Shown here piece by piece: positions 1-6,763 of a stretch of 7,750 bases of DNA (the first letter of the stretch is position 1; every line of letters starts with the position of its first letter). Origin of the DNA: an uncultured Opitutaceae bacterium (lineage in GTDB: Bacteria > Verrucomicrobiota > Verrucomicrobiae > Opitutales > Opitutaceae). Location: the NCBI GenBank assembly GCA_946482625.1, contig CAMLSH010000175.1:1-7750 (forward strand). The letters are read 5' to 3'. A program made the translations under genes and the position numbers. The notes under the pieces are model-generated. The model saw nothing but the letters and a program-made list of their open reading frames with translations, ran no database searches and was not told where the DNA came from.

Positions 1-944
1 CGGATCGGCCCCAGCGCGGGATTGGAGCGAAACTGCTCCGCCTTCGTTGTCCGTAACGTCGGCATCTCGGCGGCGGTCGCCCGCACCGCCGCGCGGTCTT
101 CCGGATGAAGCATCTCCAAAAAATCGTCCAACGGCGCCGGCCCCAGAGCTGGATCGCGGTTGAACAACCGGCTCATCTGCTCCGACCACCAGTTTTCTCC
201 CGTCACCGTATCCGATTCCCAACTGCCCATTTTTGCCCGCGCCTGCGCAGATTTCAGCCGCGCTTCGCTCTTCCGCAGTTGTTGCGTCGCCTCTTCGAGC
301 TTCGCCTCAGCCCGGTGCCGCGCGCTGATGTCCCGCGCAAACACCGCGATCCCTTCGGGAATCGGGTAAATCCGGTACTCGAACCAGCGATCCCACGCGG
401 CCACGTGTTCCTCGAACATCTCCGGCTTCTGCGCCGCCAACACCTGGATACAGCGACGATGGAACAACCCGTCCGCGAACTCGGGAAACACCTCCCAGAG
501 GACCTTGCCGGGCAGATCCGCCGTCTTTCCCCCGAGTATCTTCAACGCCTGCCGGTTGGCGTGCGTGCAGCGCCACTGGCGGTCGAGCGATACGAACCCA
601 TCGCTTCCTCCCTCCGACATCAGCTCCAGCCGCCGCGCGACCTCCGCTGACTCCATCTTCAGCCGGTCCTCCTTTGCCTTCAACTGCTCCCGTTCCTGCT
701 CCGCCCGATGCTTCGCCTCCACCGCCCGTCCCTGCCGCCTCACCGCCTCGCGTATCCAAAAAAACAAGATCAACCCGGTCATCCCCACGAAAAACCAGCC
801 CTTGTACGTCTGCATCACCGTGACGGCCGCCGTGTCGCCCCACAGCCCCATCACGATCTGATCCGACAACAATATCCAGGCCCCGCCCACGGCCACGTAC
901 ATCGTTGAAATTCGCAACGCGATTCGCGAGGGGGTCGAAATCAT
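1..944 (-). CDS. Membrane PAS sensor protein, probable histidine kinase (3' end outside window)
   Basis: The first 314 codons of a membrane sensor are visible; the reading frame is open to the left edge. The start is well bounded: in-frame TGA (948..950) lies two codons upstream, separated from ATG by one ATC codon. No Shine-Dalgarno sequence is visible. Residues about 14-34 (YVAVGGAWILLSDQ) and 49-65 (GWFFVGMTGLILFFW) form two hydrophobic segments joined by a short loop ending in QTYKGW, a two-helix anchor I recall from many PAS kinases. A charged coiled coil (about 67-108) follows, then a PAS domain (about 108-207, closing with the PAC-like FARDISARHRAEAKLEE), a second coiled coil, and a further PAS fold of the PAS_3 type starting near GSWESD (240) with the typical LHPEDRAAV at 279-287. 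The kinase core must lie beyond the window, so histidine kinase is inference; a diguanylate cyclase or other output is possible. It lies 238 bases downstream of the hybrid kinase on the same strand and may be a separate transcription unit. Confidence 0.9.
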   Translation of the reverse strand, partial: MISTPSRIALRISTMYVAVGGAWILLSDQIVMGLWGDTAAVTVMQTYKGWFFVGMTGLILFFWIREAVRRQGRAVEAKHRAEQEREQLKAKEDRLKMESAEVARRLELMSEGGSDGFVSLDRQWRCTHANRQALKILGGKTADLPGKVLWEVFPEFADGLFHRRCIQVLAAQKPEMFEEHVAAWDRWFEYRIYPIPEGIAVFARDISARHRAEAKLEEATQQLRKSEARLKSAQARAKMGSWESDTVTGENWWSEQMSRLFNRDPALGPAPLDDFLEMLHPEDRAAVRATAAEMPTLRTTKAEQFRSNPALGPI

Positions 945-1182
945 GATTCAGAAAGGGGGCAACAAGCCGGCCAGCCCGCCCGGCGCGGAACCTCTGTTCA
1001 GCTTAGTCGAGACTCAGGCACGACCGCCCCGCCCCCGCAAGCCGCGCGACGCCGGAATCCCAGCCATTTCTCGTGTGGTGGAAACCGCTTGTCGTCACAT
1101 GGAAGAAACACCGGCCCAGCTCCCTTCCCCTGCGAACCGCCTCGGGCGCCGACAACTGCGCAAACCCCAGCTCCGCCCTCGC
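945..1182. other. Intergenic gap between hybrid kinase and PAS sensor
   Basis: These 238 bases hold no gene that I can support. On the minus strand a weak GCCGG/CCGGC inverted repeat (966..970 with 980..984, nine-base loop) sits just before the downstream start. It is followed by TTGTTG rather than a T run, so I do not call it a terminator. No clear promoter or Shine-Dalgarno sequence precedes the ATG at 944. An open plus-strand frame crosses the gap but continues antisense through the hybrid kinase and is Arg/Pro-rich, so it is not a gene. Confidence 0.6.
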
Positions 1183-3657
1183 TCAGCGCCGCGTTGCCAG
1201 CGGCCTCGCGGTTTCCCCTGTGAACGCCCGCTGGAGCGCTTCCGCAAGCATGCGCACCGAATGCGGTTTCAAGAGCAACTCCCGGATGCCGAGCGTGCGC
1301 ACCCGCTCCGGCGTCAGCATCGCCGCGTAACCCGTCATCAGGATAACCGGCAGCTCCGGCCGGATGTGCAGAAGCTGCCGCGCCAGTTCGATCCCGGTCA
1401 TTCCAGGCATCGTCAGATCCGTCACCACCAGATCGTAATCCGCCGGCGCCGCTCGAAAAGCCGCGAGGGCTTCCGCCGGCCGGCCTCGCACATCGACCTC
1501 ATAACCGAGCCGCTCCAAAATCTTTCTGCCCATCTCCGCGAGCGGCTGTTCGTCGTCCACATAGAGAATACGTTGGCCCCGGCCGTATGGCACCGGCGCC
1601 TCCGCGGTCTGGCTGGAAACGGGAGCGACATTCCCATGCGCCGGGAAATAGAGATGAAACGTCGTCCCCTCCCCGGGCTGGCTGTAAACGGTGATCGTTC
1701 CGTCGTGGCTCGACATGATCCCATGCACCACCGACAGCCCGAGCCCCGTGCCCTCGCCGGGCGCTTTGGTCGTGAAAAACGGCTCGAAGATCCTCGCCGC
1801 TGTCGCCGAATCCATCCCATGCCCGGTATCGCTCACCGAGAGCCGCACATACCAGCCCGGGCGCAACGCCGGGCGCGTCTGCACGAAGTCCGCGTCGATT
1901 TCAAAATTCTCCAGCCGCACCTCCAGCAGTCCCGGCTGATCCTTCATCGCCTGCGCCGCATTTGTGCCGAGATTCATGAGCACTTGGTGGATCTGCGTCG
2001 CATCGGCCAACACCGCGGCCGCCTTGTCGTCCAACTCCGCCTTGATCTCGATCGTGGTCGGTATCGTCGCTCGCAACAACGTGAGCACTTCTGCCACCAC
2101 CCGCTGGAGTTGCATCGGGCTGCGCTGCTGCGGCTGATGCCGGCTGAACGCCAAAATCTGCCTCACCAACGCCGTCGCGCGCTTCGACGCCTCCACCACT
2201 GCATCGAGCGGCTCCAACGCGTTTTGGTTTCCCTCCACCTCCATCCGCGCGATCTCCGTGTAGCCATAGATCGCCGTCAGGATGTTGTTGAAATCGTGCG
2301 CGATTCCGCCCGCAAGCGTCCCGATCGCCTCCATCTTCTGCGACTGCCGATACTGATCCTCCAGTTGCTGCCGTTCGATGAACTGCCCGATCTGCGTCCC
2401 CAGCGTCGCCAGCAACGTCAGCACTCGCGGGTCCGGCTGCATCCCCCGCACACTGTAGAACTCCACCACGCCGAGCACGTCGTCGTGCAGCCGGATCGGA
2501 AACCCCAACCCGCTCTGCAAACCCGCCGCCGCCGCCACCTCGCGCCGCAAAAATGCCGTATCGTCCGGCAGGCTCGGCATCCACGCCGGCTCCTTCGTCG
2601 CCCAGACTTTTCCGGGCAATCCCTGCCCCGGCGTGAACACCCGCTTGCGACTCGCCTCCGCGAAACGCGCCAGTGAGTCCGATGGCCCGTGCCACGCCTC
2701 CACGCAACGCAACGTTCCCGCCGGCGTATCCACTTTCCAAAGCAGGCCCATGTCCCATTCCAGCATCTGGCTGATGATCTGTAAAATCTTCAACGCCGTC
2801 GGTCGCAGCGCGCCGCCTTCGGCCAGCGCCCGCGTCACCGCATACTCCACTTCCATCTGCGCCTCCGCCCGTTTGCGCTCGGTCACATCCATGACAGTCG
2901 TCAACACGCACGCCTCCGCCCCATCTTCGACCACTTCGACCGACAGCAACACGCTCAGCGGCTTCCCCGTCCGGGTCCGCATCGGCATTTCATAATTCAA
3001 CAGCGAATCATTCCCGCTCAGCTCAGCGCGAAATCGCTCCAACGCGTCCTGCCCGACCAGCTCCAACTCCAGCGAACTCCGCCCCACCGCCTCGTCCCGC
3101 GTGCACTGGAACAGCTCCAGAAACGCGTCGTTCACGTCCAAAATTGTCCCATCCGCCCGCCGGCTGATCGCCAGCGCCGCCGGACTGGAACGAAACGCTT
3201 TTGAAAACCGTTCCTCGCTCCGCCGCAAAGCCGCCACCGCCGCTTCGTTTTGCTTACGTTGGGCCCGATTTTCCAACGCCTGCGAAACCGCCTGCCCCAG
3301 CCGCGCCAGCCGGTCCTTCAACAGATAATCGACCGCCCCGCGCTTGATACACTCAGCCGCGAGTTCGTCGCCCAGCGCCCCGGAGACGATGATGCACGGG
3401 ATATCGAAACGCCCCGCCGTCACCAGATCGAGCGCCCGCAGCCCGTCGAACGTCGGCAGATTGTAGTCGGCCAGAATCAGATCGAGCGCCGGATCGAGTT
3501 TCTCGCGGAAGCCCGCCTCGTCTTCGACCCGCTCCCACTCCGGTTCGAAGCCCGCCCGGCGCAGTTCCCAGATCATGATCTCCGCGTCAGTCCCGCGGTC
3601 TTCGAGCAGCAACACGCGTATCCGCTTTCTGGAAGTGCTCTCTGCTTCGGAGTTCAT
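1183..3657 (-). CDS. Hybrid histidine kinase, REC-PAS-GAF-HisKA-HATPase-REC
   Basis: This is an 824-aa soluble sensor kinase with no membrane segment or signal peptide, so it should act in the cytoplasm. Domains in order: receiver (about 11-125; acidic pair in LLLEDR, phospho-acceptor Asp64 in LADYNLP, Ser92, Lys114 in YLLKDRLARL); PAS (about 148-261, ending VMDVTERKRAE); GAF (about 271-428, with PGQGLPGKVW and LGVVEFYS); HisKA with phospho-acceptor His454 in GGIAHDFNNILTAI; HATPase with N box NLGTNAAQAM (Asn566), G1 DTGHGMD (Asp610), FEPFFTTK and G2 GEGTGLGLSVVHG; and a C-terminal receiver (about 696-815; Asp701/Asp702, acceptor Asp747 in VTDLTMP, Thr775, Lys797). All key residues are present, so both receivers and the kinase should be functional. 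I chose ATG 3657, 23 bases after the upstream stop. An in-frame TTG at 3684 overlaps that stop (TTGA) and would add nine residues. Neither start has an ideal Shine-Dalgarno sequence; GGGGA lies 16 bases before the ATG. Gene order suggests cotranscription with the receiver gene and ETR1-like kinase upstream. Confidence 0.93.
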   Translation of the reverse strand: MNSEAESTSRKRIRVLLLEDRGTDAEIMIWELRRAGFEPEWERVEDEAGFREKLDPALDLILADYNLPTFDGLRALDLVTAGRFDIPCIIVSGALGDELAAECIKRGAVDYLLKDRLARLGQAVSQALENRAQRKQNEAAVAALRRSEERFSKAFRSSPAALAISRRADGTILDVNDAFLELFQCTRDEAVGRSSLELELVGQDALERFRAELSGNDSLLNYEMPMRTRTGKPLSVLLSVEVVEDGAEACVLTTVMDVTERKRAEAQMEVEYAVTRALAEGGALRPTALKILQIISQMLEWDMGLLWKVDTPAGTLRCVEAWHGPSDSLARFAEASRKRVFTPGQGLPGKVWATKEPAWMPSLPDDTAFLRREVAAAAGLQSGLGFPIRLHDDVLGVVEFYSVRGMQPDPRVLTLLATLGTQIGQFIERQQLEDQYRQSQKMEAIGTLAGGIAHDFNNILTAIYGYTEIARMEVEGNQNALEPLDAVVEASKRATALVRQILAFSRHQPQQRSPMQLQRVVAEVLTLLRATIPTTIEIKAELDDKAAAVLADATQIHQVLMNLGTNAAQAMKDQPGLLEVRLENFEIDADFVQTRPALRPGWYVRLSVSDTGHGMDSATAARIFEPFFTTKAPGEGTGLGLSVVHGIMSSHDGTITVYSQPGEGTTFHLYFPAHGNVAPVSSQTAEAPVPYGRGQRILYVDDEQPLAEMGRKILERLGYEVDVRGRPAEALAAFRAAPADYDLVVTDLTMPGMTGIELARQLLHIRPELPVILMTGYAAMLTPERVRTLGIRELLLKPHSVRMLAEALQRAFTGETARPLATRR

Positions 3658-3680
3658 CGCGTGAAAAATGCCGTCCCCGC

Positions 3681-4124
3681 TCAAGGCGTGTCGTGATTGA
3701 CCAGCAACCAGTAGTGCCCGGCCTCGGCGACGGCGACAGAGAACTTCTCAAAATCCACCGGCTTCACGATGTAGCTGTTGACCCGCAGCCGGTAGCTTTC
3801 GACCACGTCGCGCTGCTCCTGCGACGAGGTCAGCACCACCACCGGCAGCAGGCTCGTCTGCTCGTTGGCCCGGATCGCCGCCAGCACCTCGAGGCCGTTC
3901 ATCTTCGGTAGCTTCAGATCGAGCAGCACCACCCGCGGTTTTTGCTTCAGATCGCGCCCCGCGTACTGCCCCGTCGCCGTCAACCAATCCAGCGCCTCCT
4001 GCCCGTCCTTCACGTGGACGACGTGATTGGCGAGATGATGTTTCCGCAACGACCGCAGCGTCAGCTCGGCATCGCGCGGATTGTCCTCCACGAGGAGGAC
4101 TTCGACTTCCATGTGCGTGTTCAT
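3681..4124 (-). CDS. Stand-alone receiver protein, Rcp1-type response regulator
   Basis: A 147-aa single-domain response regulator with no DNA-binding or enzymatic output domain. The receiver fold is complete: [14 protein letters not shown] carries the acidic pocket (Glu13/Asp14), Asp69 in [11 protein letters not shown] is the phospho-acceptor, Thr99 in [11 protein letters not shown] is the switch residue, and Lys121 in [11 protein letters not shown] completes the site. The insertion between helix 2 and strand 3 ([16 protein letters not shown]) and the LPKMNG loop are typical of the Rcp1 family, the receivers that partner phytochrome-like kinases. The kinase encoded immediately upstream has that type of core, so it is the likely phosphodonor. 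The ATG overlaps the kinase stop as ATGA, a classic arrangement for translational coupling, and GAAGG lies six bases upstream of the start. Output is presumably by protein contact or by relaying phosphate, for example with the hybrid kinase encoded next; that partnership is inference. Confidence 0.96.
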   Translation of the reverse strand: MNTHMEVEVLLVEDNPRDAELTLRSLRKHHLANHVVHVKDGQEALDWLTATGQYAGRDLKQKPRVVLLDLKLPKMNGLEVLAAIRANEQTSLLPVVVLTSSQEQRDVVESYRLRVNSYIVKPVDFEKFSVAVAEAGHYWLLVNHDTP

Positions 4125-6190
4125 AAAGGACCTTCGGTTGCTTCCGGCAGGGTGAAATAAAACGTCGCGCCTTCTCCAGGGCGGCCCTCCGCCCAGACTT
4201 TTCCGCCGTGCCGGATCACGATCCGTTGCACAAGCGCCAGCCCGACGCCGGTGCCCTCAAACTCTTCCTCGCTATGCAGGCGCTGGAAAACCCCAAAGAG
4301 CTTCGATCGATATTTTTCATCGAAGCCCACCCCGTTGTCTTTCACGTAAAACGTCGCCACGCCGCCCGCGCTCTGCCCGCCCACCTCGATCGTCGGCTCC
4401 GCCTGACGCGCAGTGAACTTCACCGCATTCCCCAGCAGATTAACGAACACCTGCCGCAGTGTCGCGCGATCGCCGGACACCGTCGGCAGCGGCGTGAGGA
4501 TGAGCCGCGGCGAGTGTTTCGGCCCCGCCGCCATCAACCCGTCGAAGACGCTTTGCGCCAGACCCGCCATGTCGATCTCCGTCACCGCCAGTTGCTGCCG
4601 GCTCATGCGCGAGAAGCCCAGCAGATCGTCGATCAACTGCCCCATGCGTTTCGATTCGCTGCCGATGATCCCCAGCACTCGCCGGCCTTCCGCATCGAGT
4701 TTATCCGCATAATCCTCCTGCAGGATGCGCGCGAATCCGTCGATCCCCCGCAGCGGCGCGCGCAAGTCGTGGGATACCGAATACGAAAACGCCTCCAGTT
4801 CGCGATTCGCCTCTTCCAGCTGCGCGGTGCGCCGCGCCACGCGCTGCTCCAGCTCCGCGTTGAGCCGCGTGATCTCCGTCTCCGCCCGCTTCCGCTCCGT
4901 GATGTCCGCGCGGATCGCCACATACTGGCGCGGCTTCCCGTGCTCATCGAGGAACGGCACGATCGTCGTCGCCACCCAGTACACCGAGCCATCCTTCGCC
5001 CGGTTCTGGATCTCACCCCGCCACACTTGTCCGCTCCCGATCGTCTTCCACAGATCGCGGATAAACTCCTTCGAGTGAAACGCCGAGTTGATGATGCGGT
5101 GATCGTGACCGATCAACTCCTCGCGCGAATACTTCGAAATCGCGCAAAACTTGTCGTTCACGTACGTGATCTTCCCCTGCGGATCGGTGATCGCCACGAT
5201 CGCGTGCTCATCGAGCGCCGCGCGCAGATCGAAGATCTCCTTTGTCGAGGCGCGCAGTTTCTCCTCCGAGGATTTTCGCTCGGTGATGTCGGTCGAGATG
5301 CCGAACACGCCGTAAACGTTCCCCGCATGATCGCGCAGCGGACTCTTCACCGAGATGTATGTGTGCGGTCCATCGTGATGCGGCGCGGTTTCCTCCTCCG
5401 TCAGCGTACGACCGGCCGCGATCACCCGCAGGTCCATCGCGCGAAACGCCTCGGCCGCCGCCACAGGGAAAAGCTCCTTGTCCGTGCGCCCGATGATCGT
5501 CTCGCGCGCCAGATGGAAAATTTCCTCGTAGCGCCGGTTCGCCAGCAGATACCGCCCGTCGAGGTCTTTGGCGTAGATAACCGCCGGCGAATTATCGCTG
5601 ATCGCCTCGAGCAAGCGCTGGCTTTCGTTCCCCGCGATCTCCGCGCGCCGCCGCTCGGCGACTTCCAGTTCCAACGTCTTGTTTGCCGCCTCCAGCTGCG
5701 CCGTCCGCTCGCCCACACGACGCTCCAGCTCGTCGTTGACGCGCCTCACTTCGGCCTCCGCCCGCTTGCGCTCAACGATCTCCCGTTCGAGCGCGAGGTT
5801 GGCTTCCCGCAACGCCGCCGCACTCGGCACGCCGACAGCCCGCGGCACCAGCTTCACCAACAACCACGCGGTCGGCACCGAGGCGAGCGCCGTGATCGCC
5901 TTCACCGATCCACTCAGCCAATACGTCGGATGCCAGATCACCCAGATCTCCATCAAGTGCGTCGCTCCGCACGCCACGATGAACAATGCGAAGCACAGGA
6001 ATATCCAGTTGAACTCCAGATCGCGCCGCTTGCGGACGAAATAAACCAGCGTGAACGGAATCGAGAAATACGCCGCCGCGATCAACGCGTCCGACACGAT
6101 GTGCAACCACAACAGTCCCGGCTCCCACAGGTAACAATGCCCGTGCGGCATGAACGTCGCCGCGCATAACGTTGTCCAAAAATCCTTCAT
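4121..6190 (-). CDS. ETR1-like (ethylene-binding domain) membrane sensor histidine kinase with two PAS domains
   Basis: A 689-aa membrane kinase. Residues 14-117 hold three hydrophobic helices (about 28-52, 61-83, 93-117) that match the ethylene-binding domain of plant ETR1 as I recall it: [13 protein letters not shown] against SDFFIAIAYFSIP, and [14 protein letters not shown] against FIVLCGATHLINLW. Cys74 and His78 correspond to the Cu(I) ligands Cys65/His69; Asp34, Tyr41 and Ile71 correspond to Asp25, Tyr32 and Ile62, all at identical spacing. A coiled coil (about 127-185) leads to PAS 1 (about 188-305, ending STDITERK) and PAS 2 (about 318-434, ending RADITERK). A second coiled coil leads to HisKA (His474 in [18 protein letters not shown]) and HATPase (Asn588 in [10 protein letters not shown]1 DNGVGFD at 618-624, [10 protein letters not shown]2 EGTGVGLA at 645-652), a phytochrome-like core. 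There is no attached receiver; the adjacent gene supplies one. ATG 6190 has a strong Shine-Dalgarno sequence. The ligand is inferred: ethylene is likeliest, but another small molecule or copper itself is possible. Confidence 0.96.
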   Translation of the reverse strand: MKDFWTTLCAATFMPHGHCYLWEPGLLWLHIVSDALIAAAYFSIPFTLVYFVRKRRDLEFNWIFLCFALFIVACGATHLMEIWVIWHPTYWLSGSVKAITALASVPTAWLLVKLVPRAVGVPSAAALREANLALEREIVERKRAEAEVRRVNDELERRVGERTAQLEAANKTLELEVAERRRAEIAGNESQRLLEAISDNSPAVIYAKDLDGRYLLANRRYEEIFHLARETIIGRTDKELFPVAAAEAFRAMDLRVIAAGRTLTEEETAPHHDGPHTYISVKSPLRDHAGNVYGVFGISTDITERKSSEEKLRASTKEIFDLRAALDEHAIVAITDPQGKITYVNDKFCAISKYSREELIGHDHRIINSAFHSKEFIRDLWKTIGSGQVWRGEIQNRAKDGSVYWVATTIVPFLDEHGKPRQYVAIRADITERKRAETEITRLNAELEQRVARRTAQLEEANRELEAFSYSVSHDLRAPLRGIDGFARILQEDYADKLDAEGRRVLGIIGSESKRMGQLIDDLLGFSRMSRQQLAVTEIDMAGLAQSVFDGLMAAGPKHSPRLILTPLPTVSGDRATLRQVFVNLLGNAVKFTARQAEPTIEVGGQSAGGVATFYVKDNGVGFDEKYRSKLFGVFQRLHSEEEFEGTGVGLALVQRIVIRHGGKVWAEGRPGEGATFYFTLPEATEGPL
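4131..4135 (-). promoter_or_regulatory. Shine-Dalgarno sequence of the receiver gene
   Basis: GAAGG on the minus strand lies six bases before ATG 4124, inside the last codons of the upstream kinase. It supports this start and the ATGA overlap as a genuine coupled junction. Confidence 0.65.
4793..4867 (-). repeat. Linker repeat copy 2 in the ETR1-like kinase
   Basis: Residues 442-466 contain RTAQLEEAN and link PAS 2 to the HisKA helix. This is the second copy of the segment at residues 150-174. The motif is common in front of HisKA domains of this kinase class, so recruitment of a standard linker is as likely as a recent internal duplication. Confidence 0.7.
5669..5743 (-). repeat. Linker repeat copy 1 in the ETR1-like kinase
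   Basis: Residues 150-174 of the kinase form a coiled-coil segment containing RTAQLEAAN, placed between the membrane domain and PAS 1. It matches residues 442-466, just before HisKA, at 17 of 25 positions by hand count. Both are probably signalling helices. This is a protein-level repeat; the DNA copies have diverged. Confidence 0.7.
5840..6151 (-). other. Predicted ethylene-binding (ETR1-type) three-helix copper domain
   Basis: This codes residues 14-117 of the membrane kinase. The Cys74 codon (5969..5971) and His78 codon (5957..5959) form the CxxxH pair in the second helix that binds Cu(I) in plant receptors and in cyanobacterial relatives such as Slr1212. Asp34 and Tyr41 are in the first helix, and Lys97 in the third helix (VKAITALAS) resembles the AKVLTAVVS segment of ETR1. 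An N-terminal lead-in ([12 protein letters not shown], residues 14-25) has no counterpart in ETR1 and adds two His and one Cys near the membrane surface. Confidence 0.9.
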
Positions 6191-6198
6191 TCGAGCTC

Positions 6199-6204
6199 CC
6201 TCCT
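6199..6204 (-). promoter_or_regulatory. Strong Shine-Dalgarno sequence of the ETR1-like kinase operon
   Basis: AGGAGG on the minus strand lies eight bases before ATG 6190. It is the best ribosome binding site in the window and fixes the kinase start, which places the whole three-helix domain and its His/Cys lead-in inside the protein. Confidence 0.85.
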
Positions 6205-6345
6205 GACCACGTCCGCCCTCCTCGGTTCGCCACTACCCTCGCCGCCCCTCCGCCCTCGCCACCGGATGCCCGCGATGAAATTCCGCGCACTCATGAAAGC
6301 ATGGATCGCTCCCGCAATGCCGTCCTCATGCCGTTCAAGCCGTCC

Positions 6346-6367
6346 GCCCGGTGAACCGGGCTCTTTT
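6346..6367 (+). terminator. GC-rich hairpin with TGAA loop followed by short T run
   Basis: GCCCGG (6346..6351) pairs perfectly with CCGGGC (6356..6361) around a TGAA tetraloop, followed by CTCTTTT. This resembles a weak intrinsic terminator on the plus strand. No plus-strand gene precedes it, so it might end a small or antisense transcript. Read leftward, it would be a hairpin in the kinase operon leader. Function uncertain. Confidence 0.35.
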
Positions 6368-6437
6368 CAAAGTCATTTCGTTTCGCCGCGCGCATGTTGG
6401 ATACCACGAGGCGCCGCAGACCTTGAGTGAGAGTGCC

Positions 6438-6461
6438 CTCCGAAAACACCGCCTTTCGGAG
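6438..6461. repeat. Perfect 8-bp inverted repeat
   Basis: CTCCGAAA (6438..6445) and TTTCGGAG (6454..6461) are exact reverse complements separated by eight bases. No T run follows on either strand, so this looks more like a regulator-binding dyad or an RNA leader hairpin than a terminator. It lies about 250 bases upstream of the kinase start and 300 upstream of alaS, so it could serve either promoter. Confidence 0.45.
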
Positions 6462-6731
6462 CATCCCGTCAAATGCCTGAGGAACGTGGGTAGGCCGATA
6501 CGATTGTCGCACTCGCGCCCGTGGCAACTCCCCACGCCATTTCCCACCCCCTTGCCACCCGCCCGCCGCTCCCCGGCGAACGCCCGCCTAAACACCGCCC
6601 AATCCCCGCTTCTCTTCCCTTGCCGCCCGCCGCCCCGCCCTTTTTGCTCCCCGTTCCTAATTTCCCGACCACCCAGCGCGCCGCTCCCCGTCCTCCGACC
6701 TACTCGCCTCCCGCCGCCTCCGCCTCCGACT

Positions 6732-6761
6732 TTCACTCTTCACCTTTCCCTCTTCACTCTT
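6732..6761 (+). repeat. Pyrimidine direct repeats at the alaS start
   Basis: TTCACTCTT occurs at 6732..6740 and again at 6753..6761, 21 bases apart; CTCTTCAC occurs at 6736..6743 and 6750..6757. They form the end of a pyrimidine-rich tract that reaches to within two bases of the alaS ATG and take the place where a Shine-Dalgarno sequence would be expected. Confidence 0.65.
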
Positions 6762-6763
6762 CC

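Larger units (their letters stand above)
6205..6763. other. Divergent spacer between the kinase operon and alaS
   Basis: No convincing gene lies in this stretch. It must hold the promoters of both the leftward kinase operon and rightward alaS, but I see no clean -35/-10 pair. A TTGACG on the minus strand at 6467..6472 is the best -35-like string and has no TATAAT-like partner at normal spacing. The left half (to about 6530) has mixed composition and two perfect inverted repeats. The right half (about 6530..6763) is strongly pyrimidine-rich on the plus strand. Short open frames cross the spacer on both strands (6291..6527 minus, 6351..6767 plus), but they match no family I recognise and lack start signals. 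Confidence 0.6.

Noticed and set aside
307..843. A 178-codon minus-strand open frame overlapping the PAS sensor in another frame
   Set aside because: Gly/Arg-rich and domain-free, while the neighbouring minus frame from 944 gives a continuous membrane-PAS protein.
966..984. A GCCGG/CCGGC inverted repeat as terminator after the hybrid kinase
   Set aside because: Only five pairs, a nine-base loop, no T run, and it sits about 200 bases past the stop.
943..2676. A 577-codon plus-strand open frame over the gap and the hybrid kinase
   Set aside because: Arg/Pro/His-rich composition, no recognisable domain, and it lies antisense to the GAF, kinase and receiver domains of the real gene.
4208..6169. 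A 653-codon open frame on the plus strand antisense to the ETR1-like kinase
   Set aside because: Its translation is rich in Arg, His and Pro with no domain. It mirrors the high-GC codon pattern of the kinase, which has clear motifs throughout.
6455..6472. TTGACG as a -35 box of the kinase operon promoter
   Set aside because: No TATAAT-like hexamer at 16-18 bases; TGTTTT at this distance is too weak to call.
6291..6527. A 78-codon minus-strand open frame in the divergent spacer
   Set aside because: No recognised family and no Shine-Dalgarno sequence, and both inverted repeats fall inside it. A small unknown protein cannot be excluded, but I cannot support one.
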